Under the pieces are notes generated by a model. The model was not told the origin of the DNA, searched no databases, and saw only the letters and a program-made list of their open reading frames with translations. Positions 47,172 to 56,250 of a DNA stretch of 64,000 bases are shown here, one piece after another (the stretch's first letter is position 1; the number at the start of each line of letters is the position of its first letter). Source of the DNA: CAYFZO01 sp965226235 (GTDB lineage Bacteria > Pseudomonadota > Gammaproteobacteria > Poriferisulfidales > Oxydemutatoraceae); the NCBI GenBank assembly GCA_965226235.1, contig OZ245335.1, forward strand, positions 1,550,001 through 1,614,000, in the 5' to 3' direction. Made by a program: the position numbers and the translations under genes.

Positions 47172-47372
47172 CGCAGGTGGTACCAGGCAGGTTCTGGGGC
47201 ATCTCCCTGAATAATACATCCACACGCGCTCGCGACAAGCCCCTGGTTGAGAAAGGCTCCATCTTCTCTTGACGCCTACCCGGTTGCATTGCACTATGAC
47301 AGCAACAATAATCCGCAGGGGAATGGTTCCTTGCGGGACGGTTTTCTGCACGTGACAGGAGGAATCTGAAAC

Positions 47373-47645
47373 ATGGAACTGACAGTCCAGCAATTTGAAC
47401 AGTTTGACAACCGCCTTGAGCAATTTGACAATCGCCTGCAGGCTGTTGAACAAGGGCAACGAGACCTCGAGCAAGGGCAACGAGACCTTGAGCGCGAGGT
47501 CGCTGGCGTCAAGCAGGATCTCTCGCGTGAGATCGTTGCTTCCCAGGCCCGGATCATCCAGTGGGTGGTCGTTCTGTTCCTGGGCTCGACGGTGGTCGTC
47601 GCGACGCTCTCCGGCGTCTATATCTCGGTGCTGCTCGCGCGATAA
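47373..47645 (+). CDS. small coiled-coil protein with a C-terminal membrane helix
   Basis: This 90-residue protein has heptad-like repeats EQFDNRL (twice) and EQGQRDL (twice), encoded by near-identical 21-bp units, followed by DLSREIVASQARIIQ and one membrane helix (WVVVLFLGSTVVVATLSGVYI). A good ribosome site (AGGAGG) stands before the ATG. It looks like members of the DUF1640/CCDC90-like group, but short repeats make family calls unsafe. It would be an oligomeric tail-anchored membrane protein. Confidence 0.62.
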   Translation: MELTVQQFEQFDNRLEQFDNRLQAVEQGQRDLEQGQRDLEREVAGVKQDLSREIVASQARIIQWVVVLFLGSTVVVATLSGVYISVLLAR

Positions 47646-47821
47646 CACTTGCGGCCGGAGGCCGCGCCTATTAGTTGACATGACGCCCCGCATCCGCGGG
47701 ACGTTGTTTATTTGGTCCAAGACGGATCCGACCAACGGCACCAAAATTCGGATAAGCGGTCGGAACCTGGACTTTCAGCCTGGCCACGTGGGCGTGGATC
47801 AAGGTTTGTCCGTTGATAGCC

Positions 47822-47956
47822 ATGCCGCCGCGGCTACAAGCCTTGGTGTCGCTCGGCTACAAGGCTGCCGATGCGCGCAGGGTGATCCGGCAGGCGGCAA
47901 AATCGGATGACTCGGTGGAAGACATGATCAAAGCCGCGCTGAAAGACAGTCTGTAA
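47822..47956 (+). pseudogene. ruvA: ruvA remnant (C-terminal domain only)
   Basis: The plus-strand frame LQALVSLGYKAADARRVIRQ, then ...VEDMIKAALKDSL and stop, is the C-terminal domain III of RuvA, the part that contacts RuvB. The DNA-binding domains I and II are absent: upstream DNA codes for nothing RuvA-like. The remnant is followed after 43 bp by the start of ruvB, the normal gene order. Confidence 0.82.
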
Positions 47957-47999
47957 CATCCGATATGGCCACAAGCGATGGATTTTGACGAGCCAGGCA

Positions 48000-48152
48000 A
48001 TGACTGAATCCAACTCTCTGCTGAACGCACGCCGCACCCAGGGCGAAATCGGTGCGGACATGCGCGTTCGCCCCGAGCAACTGGATCAATATATCGGCCA
48101 GGAGACGGTGTGCGAGCAGATGCGCGTGTTCATCGAAGCAGCGCGCGGGCGC
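48000..48152 (+). pseudogene. ruvB: ruvB remnant (N-terminus only)
   Basis: It starts with ATG 48000 and encodes VRPEQLDQYIGQETVCEQMR with VFIEAARGR, a good match to the RuvB N-terminus. It loses similarity right before the Walker A region, where FGPPGLGKT is expected, and ends at a stop at about 48236. The ATPase core and the rest are missing. An IS481-type element starts 127 bp beyond the break. Confidence 0.85.
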
Positions 48153-48278
48153 CAGGTGACCGCGCTCACCTGGCGTTATTTCAATCTTGACCCACCGGAC
48201 GACCACGCTGCGCCGTCTCCGCCGAGCCTCTTCTGAAACCGGGTCACCCAGGCGATCTTGCGCCCGGCAGGCACGGGA

Positions 48279-49277
48279 TGTATGAGTTCAGAAACAAATG
48301 GGAGGCGATGATGGGAACCAATGCCCAACAGAAACCGGACGCGCCAACATTCTGGAACAATCACGGATTAAATGCCACCCGGGATGCTTTCAAGGTCGGC
48401 CGCTCGACGCTGTACCGCTGGCGCAAAGCTCACCACGAAAGTGGGTTGAGTAGGCTGCATGATCGTAGCAGAGCTCCGCACCAGCGCCGCCGGCGCAACT
48501 GGCCACCGGCGCTGTGCGCTGAAATACGCCGGCTACGCAACGTTTTTCCGAACCTGGGCAAGGACAAGCTGCACGTACTGTTGCGCCCCTGGTGCGAACG
48601 TCACGAGCTGGCCTGCCCCAGTGTGAGCACCATCGAGCGCTTGATCGGCGATACACCGGACAAGATGCGTCTTGTGCCGACGCGCTTGACGCCGAAAGGC
48701 AAGGCCAAATCATTGCGCCGCCAACGTTTCAAGCAACGGCTGGGCAAAGGCTTCTGCGCGGATTACCCAGGTCACTGCGTCGCATTCGACACAGTAGTGC
48801 GCTTCATCGGGCGCACCCGCCGCTACCTGCTCACGGCCACCGACCACGCCAGCCGCTTTGCGCTGGCGATCGCGGTTTCCCGTTACGACAGCCAGCACGC
48901 CGCACGCTTCGCGGCATTGGTCAAAACCCTGTTTCCGGGGCGCATCGAGCAGATACTCACGGACAATGGTAGCGAGTTCCAGGGCGCCTTTGCCGACTAT
49001 GCCCGAGCGCAGGGATGGCGCCACTGCCATACCTACCCGAGAAGCCCGAAAATGAACGCTTTCAACGAGCGTTTCAACCGCACTGTGCAGGAAGACTTTG
49101 TTGATTATGAAGAAGACCTTCTGGCCGAGGATCTACGGGCGTTCAACCAGCATCTGCTGGACTACCTCGACTGCTATAATGGCCAACGACCACACCGAGG
49201 AATCGACAACCGCACACCCTGTCAAATGCTTGCTCAACACTGGCCTCATTTGTCCCAATATGTGGTGGACCCATACA
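48279..49277 (+). mobile_element. IS481-type insertion sequence, nearly complete
   Basis: This element of about 1.0 kb is bounded by imperfect inverted repeats: TGTATGAGTTCAG at 48279 and the complement of TGTATGGGTCCACC ending at 49277. Compared with the decayed copy at 58293 it lacks about 100 bp between the left repeat and the transposase start. Remnants of the same element lie at 29597, 37528, 40345 and 58293. Confidence 0.82.
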
Positions 49278-49291
49278 GGTGCTTGCCATAG
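48308..49291 (+). CDS. IS481-family transposase (integrase core)
   Basis: This transposase of about 327 residues has a helix-turn-helix start (DAFKVGRSTLYRWRKAHHES) and a DDE core: CVAFDTVVRF (Asp), QILTDNGSEFQG (Asp) and NAFNERFNRTVQEDF (Glu). ATG 48308 follows a GGAGG site; an ATG at 48278 lies within the terminal repeat and is not favoured. Other copies end LSHMW-stop, whereas here a change lets the frame run 14 bases beyond the repeat. It looks functional. Confidence 0.85.
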   Translation: MMGTNAQQKPDAPTFWNNHGLNATRDAFKVGRSTLYRWRKAHHESGLSRLHDRSRAPHQRRRRNWPPALCAEIRRLRNVFPNLGKDKLHVLLRPWCERHELACPSVSTIERLIGDTPDKMRLVPTRLTPKGKAKSLRRQRFKQRLGKGFCADYPGHCVAFDTVVRFIGRTRRYLLTATDHASRFALAIAVSRYDSQHAARFAALVKTLFPGRIEQILTDNGSEFQGAFADYARAQGWRHCHTYPRSPKMNAFNERFNRTVQEDFVDYEEDLLAEDLRAFNQHLLDYLDCYNGQRPHRGIDNRTPCQMLAQHWPHLSQYVVDPYRCLP

Positions 49292-49554
49292 GCTACCCAA
49301 AATGGATAGAATCTTAGCTCTGCCAACCGAGGAATGAAAAATCTGTGTCCTTGACTTGAACCGTTTTATAATTCGATGAGCCAAACCCAGGACCATCGAG
49401 CAACGGAAAGCAATGCGCTGAAAAACATGCTGGTTGCAACAGTCTTTAAAGCACCGGGGCCTGCGGATAGTTCCCTTGTAGCCGGCGCGCAGGATTTGAT
49501 TTATCAAGGGACAGGATTGCAGAGGCTTGAGAAGCAGCGGCTTCCCAAAAATCC

Positions 49555-50913
49555 ATGCATATGGAATCGATGAGTGTTCCAAAGCACGCCAAGTATCTGG
49601 TAGTGGGCGCGGGGGTGCATGGGCTCAGTACCGCCTATCATCTTGCGACACAGTTCAAGGCTCGCGGTACCGGAAGCGGACGGGATATCCTCGTGCTGGA
49701 TAAAAACGACATTGGGGCAGGTGCTTCAGGGATTGCGTGTGGCGTGATTCGCAACAACTATTTCCAGCCAGCCATGCGGGAGCTCATGCAACACAGCGTG
49801 GAAGTGTGGGAAAGCGACCTGGAGGCTTTTCACTATCACCCCGTAGGCTATATTCAGGCGGCCCCCGAAGCGATGCGCGCAGACACCGCCAGCATTTCCA
49901 GACAACAAAATGAAATTGGATATGAATCCGTATACATCGAAGGCGAAAAGGAATGCGGTAAATACATGCGAAATATTTTCAGCGACTGGCAGGCCAAAAA
50001 CATTTCCGTGGTCCTGCATGAAAAACGCGGCGGTTATGCGAATAACCTGCCTAGCATGAAAGGCCTTGCCGCAAAAGCCGAGCACGAAGGCGTGCGTATT
50101 TTGCCGAACACCCAGGTGACGGGGTTTCGAAGGCATTCCGCAAGCGACGCAATCGAAGGGGTAGAGACGGACCAAGGCACCATTTCATGCGAGTATGTGA
50201 TTATCGCTGCAGGGCCATGGATAAAAACTATCTGGGAAATGCTTGAATTACCTAAGAATATTACAGTCAAGAGCTTAAACGGCACAACCCGTAACAACAT
50301 GCCGATGTGGGTGTTCTGGTCGTTGCAGGAAGGCACATTGGGTGTCGATCCCGCCATGCAAAAAATGAATAACGGTGATTTTCCGCCCGTTATACACGTG
50401 GATACGGACGCGCCACTGTATTCAGATCGCAACGGCAAGTTGATCACAAACAAGCTATGGGGCATTTACTACAAGCCTGATTTCAATTTTGGCGGCGTAC
50501 AGGGAGGAACCGTACCTTTCAAAATAGATACGAACCCTGATGAAGTGAACGTGGACCCATACGGGCCTGATTCGCCTGACTATATCGTTGATGAAAGCTT
50601 CGCGGAGATGTGGGTTTCAGCCTTGGCGCATTGTCAAAAAAGATTTGAAGGCACGCTTCCAAGTTATAAAAATGAGGCTTCCGGTGGGATTGGCGCGTTC
50701 ACGCCGGACAGTTTTCCCGTCTTCGATGTTTTTTGTGACAACTGCTACATCATTGCCGACTCCAATCACGGGTACAAAATGATTGGCGTCGGGAAACTGG
50801 TTGCCGAGGAAATTGTCGGCGAGCGGCAAAAATTGCTCGAGCCATTCAGATTTTCCCGCTATGCGGAAGGGAAACTGCACCCGGTATCGAACAGCCCCTA
50901 CCCGTGGAGCTAG
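49555..50913 (+). CDS. FAD-dependent amine oxidoreductase (sarcosine oxidase beta-like)
   Basis: This protein of about 452 residues belongs to the D-amino-acid oxidase fold. The Rossmann FAD motif VVGAGVHGLSTAYHLA is near the N-terminus, followed by DKNDIGAGASGIACGVIRNN, and the C-terminal FAD end GIGAFTPDSFPVFD. The family oxidises secondary or tertiary amines such as sarcosine or N-methyl amino acids. It is first in the methylated-amine cluster and differs from the second such protein at 62240. The start could be ATG 49555, 49561 or 49570; no clear ribosome site decides. The substrate is not known. Confidence 0.82.
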   Translation: MHMESMSVPKHAKYLVVGAGVHGLSTAYHLATQFKARGTGSGRDILVLDKNDIGAGASGIACGVIRNNYFQPAMRELMQHSVEVWESDLEAFHYHPVGYIQAAPEAMRADTASISRQQNEIGYESVYIEGEKECGKYMRNIFSDWQAKNISVVLHEKRGGYANNLPSMKGLAAKAEHEGVRILPNTQVTGFRRHSASDAIEGVETDQGTISCEYVIIAAGPWIKTIWEMLELPKNITVKSLNGTTRNNMPMWVFWSLQEGTLGVDPAMQKMNNGDFPPVIHVDTDAPLYSDRNGKLITNKLWGIYYKPDFNFGGVQGGTVPFKIDTNPDEVNVDPYGPDSPDYIVDESFAEMWVSALAHCQKRFEGTLPSYKNEASGGIGAFTPDSFPVFDVFCDNCYIIADSNHGYKMIGVGKLVAEEIVGERQKLLEPFRFSRYAEGKLHPVSNSPYPWS

Positions 50914-50959
50914 GAAGTCTAGAAACAATAAAGCACGCAAATCTCAAGGAGCGAAACAA

Positions 50960-52435
50960 ATGACTACAGATCTGGAAAGACATGTCAATGCAGAGGGACG
51001 TAGCGAACTGGTCAAGCAGGTTCGCGGCATGATCGAGGCCCTGGGGGTCAGATACGTATACTTTCAGTTCGTATCAGTCACCGGTCGTATCGTGGGCAAG
51101 GGCATCCCTGCGGATCATTGGGAACGTCTTGCGGAGAGAGGGTTCCAGCTCGTCTATGGCTCAACGGCCAACCTGTACACCGACCGCCACGGCCACTATA
51201 TCGGGTATGGCCCGGAAGCATCCGAACTGGTGGGGATTCCCGACCCGGAGACCTTCTGCCAGTTGCCGTGGGATAAGCGTCTTGCGCGCGTGTTTTGCAC
51301 CTGTTTTCGCAACCGCGAAGAAAAAGAAAACCCTGGAGCACACCTGAGCTCGGACTGCCGCGGCAACCTGCGCATCATCCATGGCGAATTCAAGGCCAGG
51401 CACGATGGACTGCACATGCGCATGGGTACCGAGCCTGAGATGATGTGGCTGAAGAAAGACGAAAGTGGAAATCTCGATGGCGGAGTTACCAAGCCGAACT
51501 GCTATCACATTGACCAGTTCGAGGAGTTGCGTCCAGCTTTCATGAAGGTAATCGAGTATGCCGAGCAAATGGGTTACGACATGATTCAAGGTGACCACGA
51601 GGATGCGCCCGGTCAGCTTGAATTGAACTGGATGTTCGATGACGTGCTGCGCAACGCGGATCGCCTGACCACCTACAGGCAGATCTGCGCGCAAGTCGCA
51701 CGCGAACAAAATCTGGTGGCCTGCTTCATGACAAAGCCGTTCATGGGAGTTTCCGCATCGGGATGCCATCACAACATGTCTTTGTGGAGAGGAGGAAGGT
51801 CCGTGGTGAATGATATGCACCAGGATCCTATGGGAGGTATGGAGGATGTGTTCAGTTACCTGCAGGATGGTGAAAACACCTTTATGCCCGTCCCCGAAAT
51901 CGATGAACGCAAACCTGGACCAATCGGACTTCGGTGCATTGGCGGCGTGAGGGAGCATTTACGGGCGCTGACAGCCATTGGTTCCTGCACCGTGAATTCT
52001 TACCGGCGGCTGTGGGATACTGGTTTCTGGGCGCCTGTTTTCGCAGACTGGGGGTTCCAGAACCGCACTTGCGGTTTGCGCGTTTCCGCTCCGGGGCGGT
52101 TCGAATATCGTTCCGTCGATTCCATGGTTAATCCATATTTAATGGGCGCCGCCTTGCTGAAAGCCTTTGACGATGGCATTATCAGGAACATAGACCCTGG
52201 CGAGCCCGAAGAGCGCAATATCTATGAGGCTATAAAAGAAGGGAAGGGCGTGAAAAAGTTGCCAATGTCCCTGGGTGAAGCCTTGGAGGCGCTGGAACAG
52301 GACGAAGTAATCAAGTCGGCCATGCCCGGTGAAATGTACAAGGTGTTTACTCACTACAAAAATGACGAGTGGGAACGATTCAACCACACGGTTACCAATT
52401 GGGACGTAGACACCTATTTGGATTATCTGCCGTAA
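50960..52435 (+). CDS. gmaS: glutamine-synthetase-like ligase (gamma-glutamylmethylamide synthetase or GlnT type)
   Basis: This 491-residue protein is of the glutamine synthetase fold. The N-terminal beta-grasp domain has YVYFQFVSVTGRIVGKGIP, and the catalytic domain has MGTEPEMMWL, GDHEDAPGQLELNW and SASGCHHNMSLWRG (glutamate and metal sites), then GFWAPVFADWGFQNRTCGLR. In this setting, followed by a three-part glutamate synthase, it fits GmaS, which joins methylamine to glutamate using ATP. A GlnT that uses ammonia cannot be excluded from sequence alone. A clear AAGGAG site precedes the ATG. Confidence 0.8.
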   Translation: MTTDLERHVNAEGRSELVKQVRGMIEALGVRYVYFQFVSVTGRIVGKGIPADHWERLAERGFQLVYGSTANLYTDRHGHYIGYGPEASELVGIPDPETFCQLPWDKRLARVFCTCFRNREEKENPGAHLSSDCRGNLRIIHGEFKARHDGLHMRMGTEPEMMWLKKDESGNLDGGVTKPNCYHIDQFEELRPAFMKVIEYAEQMGYDMIQGDHEDAPGQLELNWMFDDVLRNADRLTTYRQICAQVAREQNLVACFMTKPFMGVSASGCHHNMSLWRGGRSVVNDMHQDPMGGMEDVFSYLQDGENTFMPVPEIDERKPGPIGLRCIGGVREHLRALTAIGSCTVNSYRRLWDTGFWAPVFADWGFQNRTCGLRVSAPGRFEYRSVDSMVNPYLMGAALLKAFDDGIIRNIDPGEPEERNIYEAIKEGKGVKKLPMSLGEALEALEQDEVIKSAMPGEMYKVFTHYKNDEWERFNHTVTNWDVDTYLDYLP

Positions 52436-52458
52436 GGTATAACAGGAGGATCAGTTTA

Positions 52459-53397
52459 ATGTGTGGAATTGCCGGAGTGATACATAGAGGCTCGCCTGCC
52501 AACATTGGGCAGAAGATGACCTCCATGTTGCATGCCTTAAAACACCGCGGCCCTGACTCGGCGGGTTTTGCGCTGTATGGAAACGGCGAGCAGAAAAGCA
52601 GGAACATCATGCGCTTCAAGGCTGCGGAGCGCGATGAACTGAAATCCGGTTTCAATATCCATCATCTGATCGAAGAACGCAAGACCGCAGTCGAAACACG
52701 CCTGCGGGAACTTGGTGCCGAGATTAGATCGATGGATCAGGCAACCGAGTACGCCTACCGGTGCGTGTTCGGTTACGAAGGCGACATGCGCAAGCTGGCC
52801 GATTACATTGAAGATGTCGAAGGGATTGAAATTCTTTCACTCGGCAATTCACTCGAGCTTATCAAGGATCTGGGCAATGCCCGGGAAGTGGCGTCAGAAT
52901 ACAACCTGGATTCGTTTCAAGGCACTCACGCGATCGGGCATACGCGGATGGCTACGGAATCGGATGTTGATATTCGCTCGGCGCATCCGTATTGGGCCTA
53001 TCCATATAACGATATTGCAGTCGTACACAACGGCCAACTGACCAACTACTGGAATTCACGGCGCGCGCTGGAGCACAAGGGGCATCGCTTCAAGTCGAAC
53101 TGCGACTCCGAGTTAATCGCCGTTTACATTGCGGACAAACTCGAGGATGGCACCTCTCTGAAGGATACTATGCACAATTCCGTGGAAGAGTTCGATGGCG
53201 TTTTCACCTACCTGGTGGCAACGCACGATTCCCTGGGGATGGCCAAAGACACCATGGCCGCAAAGCCCTTGGTACTGTATGAGAGCGATGATTATATTGC
53301 GATGGCATCCGAGGAAGTGGCCATTCGCAGTATTTTCCCGCACGAGATCGACACGACGGACCCCTACGAGGGCGAGGTGCGCGTATGGCACAGCTAA
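52459..53397 (+). CDS. mgsA: N-methylglutamate synthase subunit A / GlxB-type amidotransferase
   Basis: This 312-residue class II glutamine amidotransferase has the nucleophile Cys as residue 2 (MCGIAGVIHRG). HALKHRGPDSAGF, THAIGHTRMATES, VVHNGQLTNY and SNCDSELIAV are all in place. It corresponds to the first domain of GltB, here a separate protein. In the N-methylglutamate pathway this subunit works with MgsB and MgsC. The ribosome site AGGAGG is strong, and the stop overlaps the next gene by 13 bp. Confidence 0.85.
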   Translation: MCGIAGVIHRGSPANIGQKMTSMLHALKHRGPDSAGFALYGNGEQKSRNIMRFKAAERDELKSGFNIHHLIEERKTAVETRLRELGAEIRSMDQATEYAYRCVFGYEGDMRKLADYIEDVEGIEILSLGNSLELIKDLGNAREVASEYNLDSFQGTHAIGHTRMATESDVDIRSAHPYWAYPYNDIAVVHNGQLTNYWNSRRALEHKGHRFKSNCDSELIAVYIADKLEDGTSLKDTMHNSVEEFDGVFTYLVATHDSLGMAKDTMAAKPLVLYESDDYIAMASEEVAIRSIFPHEIDTTDPYEGEVRVWHS

Positions 53398-54224
53398 AAC
53401 AGTCCTCCCATGAAATGGGCATGCACACCGAGCAGCTTGCCGGACGCAGTCGACGGATATTTTTCTCTCCCACGGAAGAAGAAAACTTTACGAATCCAAC
53501 TGCCTGCGAGGTGGATTTTGACCGAAAAACCGAGTTTGATGTTGCCAACATGGAGATCTCTGCCATCAATATCAAGATCAGGGAACTTATGCAGGAGGGA
53601 TACGGCACGATCACGGTCAAAAATCCTGGCGCAAAACACTCTCTTGCCGTGGGAATTCTCAACCGCCTGAACTTGGTTTTCGAGGGCAGCCTCGGTTATT
53701 TCGGGTGCGGGCTGATCGATGGCCCCAACGTACATGTCAAAGGTCGTGTCGGATGGTCCTGCGCGGAGAACATGATGTCGGGAACGGTCGTGATTGAAAA
53801 AAACGCGGGCTCGACCTTTGGAGCCGCGCTCCGAGGCGGAGACCTGGTATGCAGAGGCGATGTTGGTAGCCGCACGGGGATCAACCAGAAAGGTGGCACT
53901 ATCATCGTGGGTGGAAACGTTGGTATGAACACGGGATTCATGATGCAACGCGGTCGCATGATATTGCTTGGCGACTCAGGCCCCAACCTGGGCGACTCGA
54001 TGTACGACGGCATGATTTTCATCGCCGGAACAATCCAGAGCCTTGGTATCGACGCGGTGGAAGGGGAATTAACGGAAACCGACAAGCAATGGCTCACCAA
54101 CAAGCTTTCGATCTACGGCATGGAAGTGCCACGTAGCGTGGAAAATCTCACCAAGATCGTATCCGGGAAACAGCTCTGGAATTATGATAATCTCGAGCCA
54201 ACCGAGAAAAAGCTGATCCTTTAA
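53385..54224 (+). CDS. mgsB: N-methylglutamate synthase subunit B / GlxC-type GXGXG protein
   Basis: This 279-residue protein equals the C-terminal right-handed beta-helix (GXGXG) domain of GltB. Repeating turns are visible: GYGTITVKNPGAKHSLAVGI, GYFGCGLIDGPNVHVKGRVG, GSTFGAALRGGDLVCRGDVG, GGTIIVGGNVGMNTGFM. It probably links the amidotransferase to the FMN subunit. It starts inside the end of mgsA, which implies equal amounts of both. Confidence 0.85.
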   Translation: MAQLKQSSHEMGMHTEQLAGRSRRIFFSPTEEENFTNPTACEVDFDRKTEFDVANMEISAINIKIRELMQEGYGTITVKNPGAKHSLAVGILNRLNLVFEGSLGYFGCGLIDGPNVHVKGRVGWSCAENMMSGTVVIEKNAGSTFGAALRGGDLVCRGDVGSRTGINQKGGTIIVGGNVGMNTGFMMQRGRMILLGDSGPNLGDSMYDGMIFIAGTIQSLGIDAVEGELTETDKQWLTNKLSIYGMEVPRSVENLTKIVSGKQLWNYDNLEPTEKKLIL

Positions 54225-54246
54225 TTGAATACACGAAGAGGTTCCC

Positions 54247-55638
54247 ATGGCTACACCAGATAAACAGATCGAGCTTCCAAAAGTACTGGCCGAGACAGAA
54301 CCCGAGCTCGAGAGGAACCATCATAACTTGGGATCGAGCTTTATGTTTACGCCGGATGTCATTAATGACATTCACATTAAAGCCGAGCTTGGACGTTATC
54401 GCATGCGCGGATTTTCGCTGTTCAAGAAAATTCCGACATGGGATGATCTGACATTCCTGCCGGGCACGCTTACCCGGTTCGTGATTGAGGGCTACCGGGA
54501 AAAATGCCTGACCAAAACAGTCATCGGACCGCGCGCCAAACGGCCACTGGAGCTGGATATCCCGGTTTATATCACCGGCATGAGCTTCGGCGCGCTTAGC
54601 TACGAGGCGAAAACGGCGCTGGCGCGTGGCGCGACCATGGCAGGCTCGGCAACCTGTTCAGGCGAAGGCGGCATGATTCCAGACGAGCGCAGATATTCAG
54701 AGAAATGGTACTATCAGTGCATTCAATCGCGTTACGGATTCAATCCGCATCATCTGCGACTGGCCGACGCAGTAGAGTTCTTTATCGGCCAAGGATGCAA
54801 GGTTGGTATGGGAGGTCACCTGATGGGGCAAAAGGTGACCGATCAGGTCGCCGAGATGCGTTCATTGCCGGCGGGCATTGATCAGCGTTCCCCGGCCCGG
54901 CATCCGGACTGGCTCGGCCCGGATGATCTGGCATTGAAAATTCAGGAAATTCGAGAGGCCACCAACTGGGAAATACCGATCCAGTTGAAACTGGGGGCCG
55001 CGCGTGTCTATGATGACGTGCGCATGGCCGTTAAAACAGACCCGGACTCCATCTATATAGACGGGATGGAAGGTGGTACCGGTGCCGGCCCGCACCTGGC
55101 GACGGAAGATACGGGAGTTCCCGGGATTGCCGCAATCCGTCAGGCACGGAAGGCAATTGATGATTTGGGCAAAACCGGGGAAATCTCACTGGTATACGCC
55201 GGAGGCATTCGTAACGGCAGCGATGTCGCAAAAGCGCTGGCTCTGGGCGCGGACGCCATTGCGATCGGACACGCTTCCCTGATCGCGCTGAACTGCAACA
55301 AGGATATTCCGGAAGCAGACTTCCCCCGCGAAGTGGGTGTGCGCCCCGGGCATTGCTATCACTGCCACACAGGCCGCTGCCCGGTAGGCGTCGCAACTCA
55401 GGACCCCGAACTGCGTAAGCGACTGAATCCCGACGAAGCAGCCGAGCGCGTGTATAACTTCCTGCACACCCTGACGATTGAAGCTCAGTTGTTTGCACGG
55501 GCCTGTGCGAAGACAAACATACATTCGCTGGAACCCGAAGACCTGGCCGCCCTGACGATGGAAGCTTCCGCAATGGCACAGGTGCCCCTGGCAGGAACAC
55601 AGCACACCGTTGGGCGCCCGGACATGACGAGATACTGA
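54247..55638 (+). CDS. mgsC: N-methylglutamate synthase subunit C / GlxD-type FMN protein
   Basis: This 463-residue protein equals the FMN and iron-sulfur core of glutamate synthase: PVYITGMSFGALSYEAKTAL, SGEGGMIPDERR, IPIQLKLGAARVYDDVRM, IDGMEGGTGAGP, and the cysteine cluster CYHCHTGRCPVG. It would catalyse formation of N-methylglutamate from gamma-glutamylmethylamide and 2-oxoglutarate, or glutamate if ammonia is the substrate. It lies 22 bp after mgsB in one operon. Confidence 0.85.
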   Translation: MATPDKQIELPKVLAETEPELERNHHNLGSSFMFTPDVINDIHIKAELGRYRMRGFSLFKKIPTWDDLTFLPGTLTRFVIEGYREKCLTKTVIGPRAKRPLELDIPVYITGMSFGALSYEAKTALARGATMAGSATCSGEGGMIPDERRYSEKWYYQCIQSRYGFNPHHLRLADAVEFFIGQGCKVGMGGHLMGQKVTDQVAEMRSLPAGIDQRSPARHPDWLGPDDLALKIQEIREATNWEIPIQLKLGAARVYDDVRMAVKTDPDSIYIDGMEGGTGAGPHLATEDTGVPGIAAIRQARKAIDDLGKTGEISLVYAGGIRNGSDVAKALALGADAIAIGHASLIALNCNKDIPEADFPREVGVRPGHCYHCHTGRCPVGVATQDPELRKRLNPDEAAERVYNFLHTLTIEAQLFARACAKTNIHSLEPEDLAALTMEASAMAQVPLAGTQHTVGRPDMTRY

Positions 55639-55661
55639 AACAAACGGATTAAGGAGAAAAG

Positions 55662-56051
55662 ATGAGCAAACAAAACGATATCGACCATTTCCTGAAAGCC
55701 GATGGCTTAGACAGTGAACGCGAGAAAATGATCGGGCAGCATATCGGCTACCGGTATGATTCCAACCTTGTTCCGGATTTGAGTCGCGTCACACCGTTCC
55801 TTGAAAAATACATGAAGGTCATGGGCTGGAAAGACCTGAACTGGCTCGAAGACACCCACATGGGTTATGAAGATCAGTATCCGGCGGTTTTTGATCGCAA
55901 CATCAATGGCTGGGTCAAGATTCCGGAAAATATCGTGCTGCCCGATAACCAGCAAGACCGCGACATGCTCGCACGAGAGTTATTGGTCAAGTTCCAGATG
56001 TCTTCCAGTCACCCGCTGGTCGATTTGAGGAAAGCGTACGCCAAGTTTTAG
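55662..56051 (+). CDS. unknown 129-residue protein in the methylamine cluster
   Basis: This soluble, acidic protein has an excellent ribosome site (AAGGAG) and is placed 23 bp after mgsC, so it is almost certainly translated. It has no signal or membrane segment. Visible stretches are GYRYDSNLVPDLSRVTPFLE, GWKDLNWLEDTHMGYEDQYP and the C-terminal SSSHPLVDLRKAYAKF. I do not recognise a family. Its position suggests an accessory or regulatory subunit of the neighbouring ligase, synthase or transporter. Confidence 0.75.
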   Translation: MSKQNDIDHFLKADGLDSEREKMIGQHIGYRYDSNLVPDLSRVTPFLEKYMKVMGWKDLNWLEDTHMGYEDQYPAVFDRNINGWVKIPENIVLPDNQQDRDMLARELLVKFQMSSSHPLVDLRKAYAKF

Positions 56052-56250
56052 GTGCATGCGAGATGGTCCGGAAAGTTTGCATTGAAGATTCATCACATGC
56101 TTTGCCCCACCGGAACAAGGGGGCAGTGTTTTCCAATCTGGAATGCTTTCGCGACAACCAGCGGAGGGAAGCGCGAAGCACCAGGGAGAAGGAGAAACCA
56201 ATGGCCTCATGGCCCACAACAAGAACCCGCAACACAATAGGAAATCAACA

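Noticed and set aside
49351..49372. TTGACT and TATAAT upstream of the amine cluster as a promoter
   Set aside because: The two boxes are only 10 bases apart, far below the 15-19 needed, so they cannot work together.
49376..49573. 65-codon frame before the FAD oxidoreductase
   Set aside because: It overlaps the next start by 19 bp, has no ribosome site and no similarity that I can recognise; a leader peptide is possible but unsupported.
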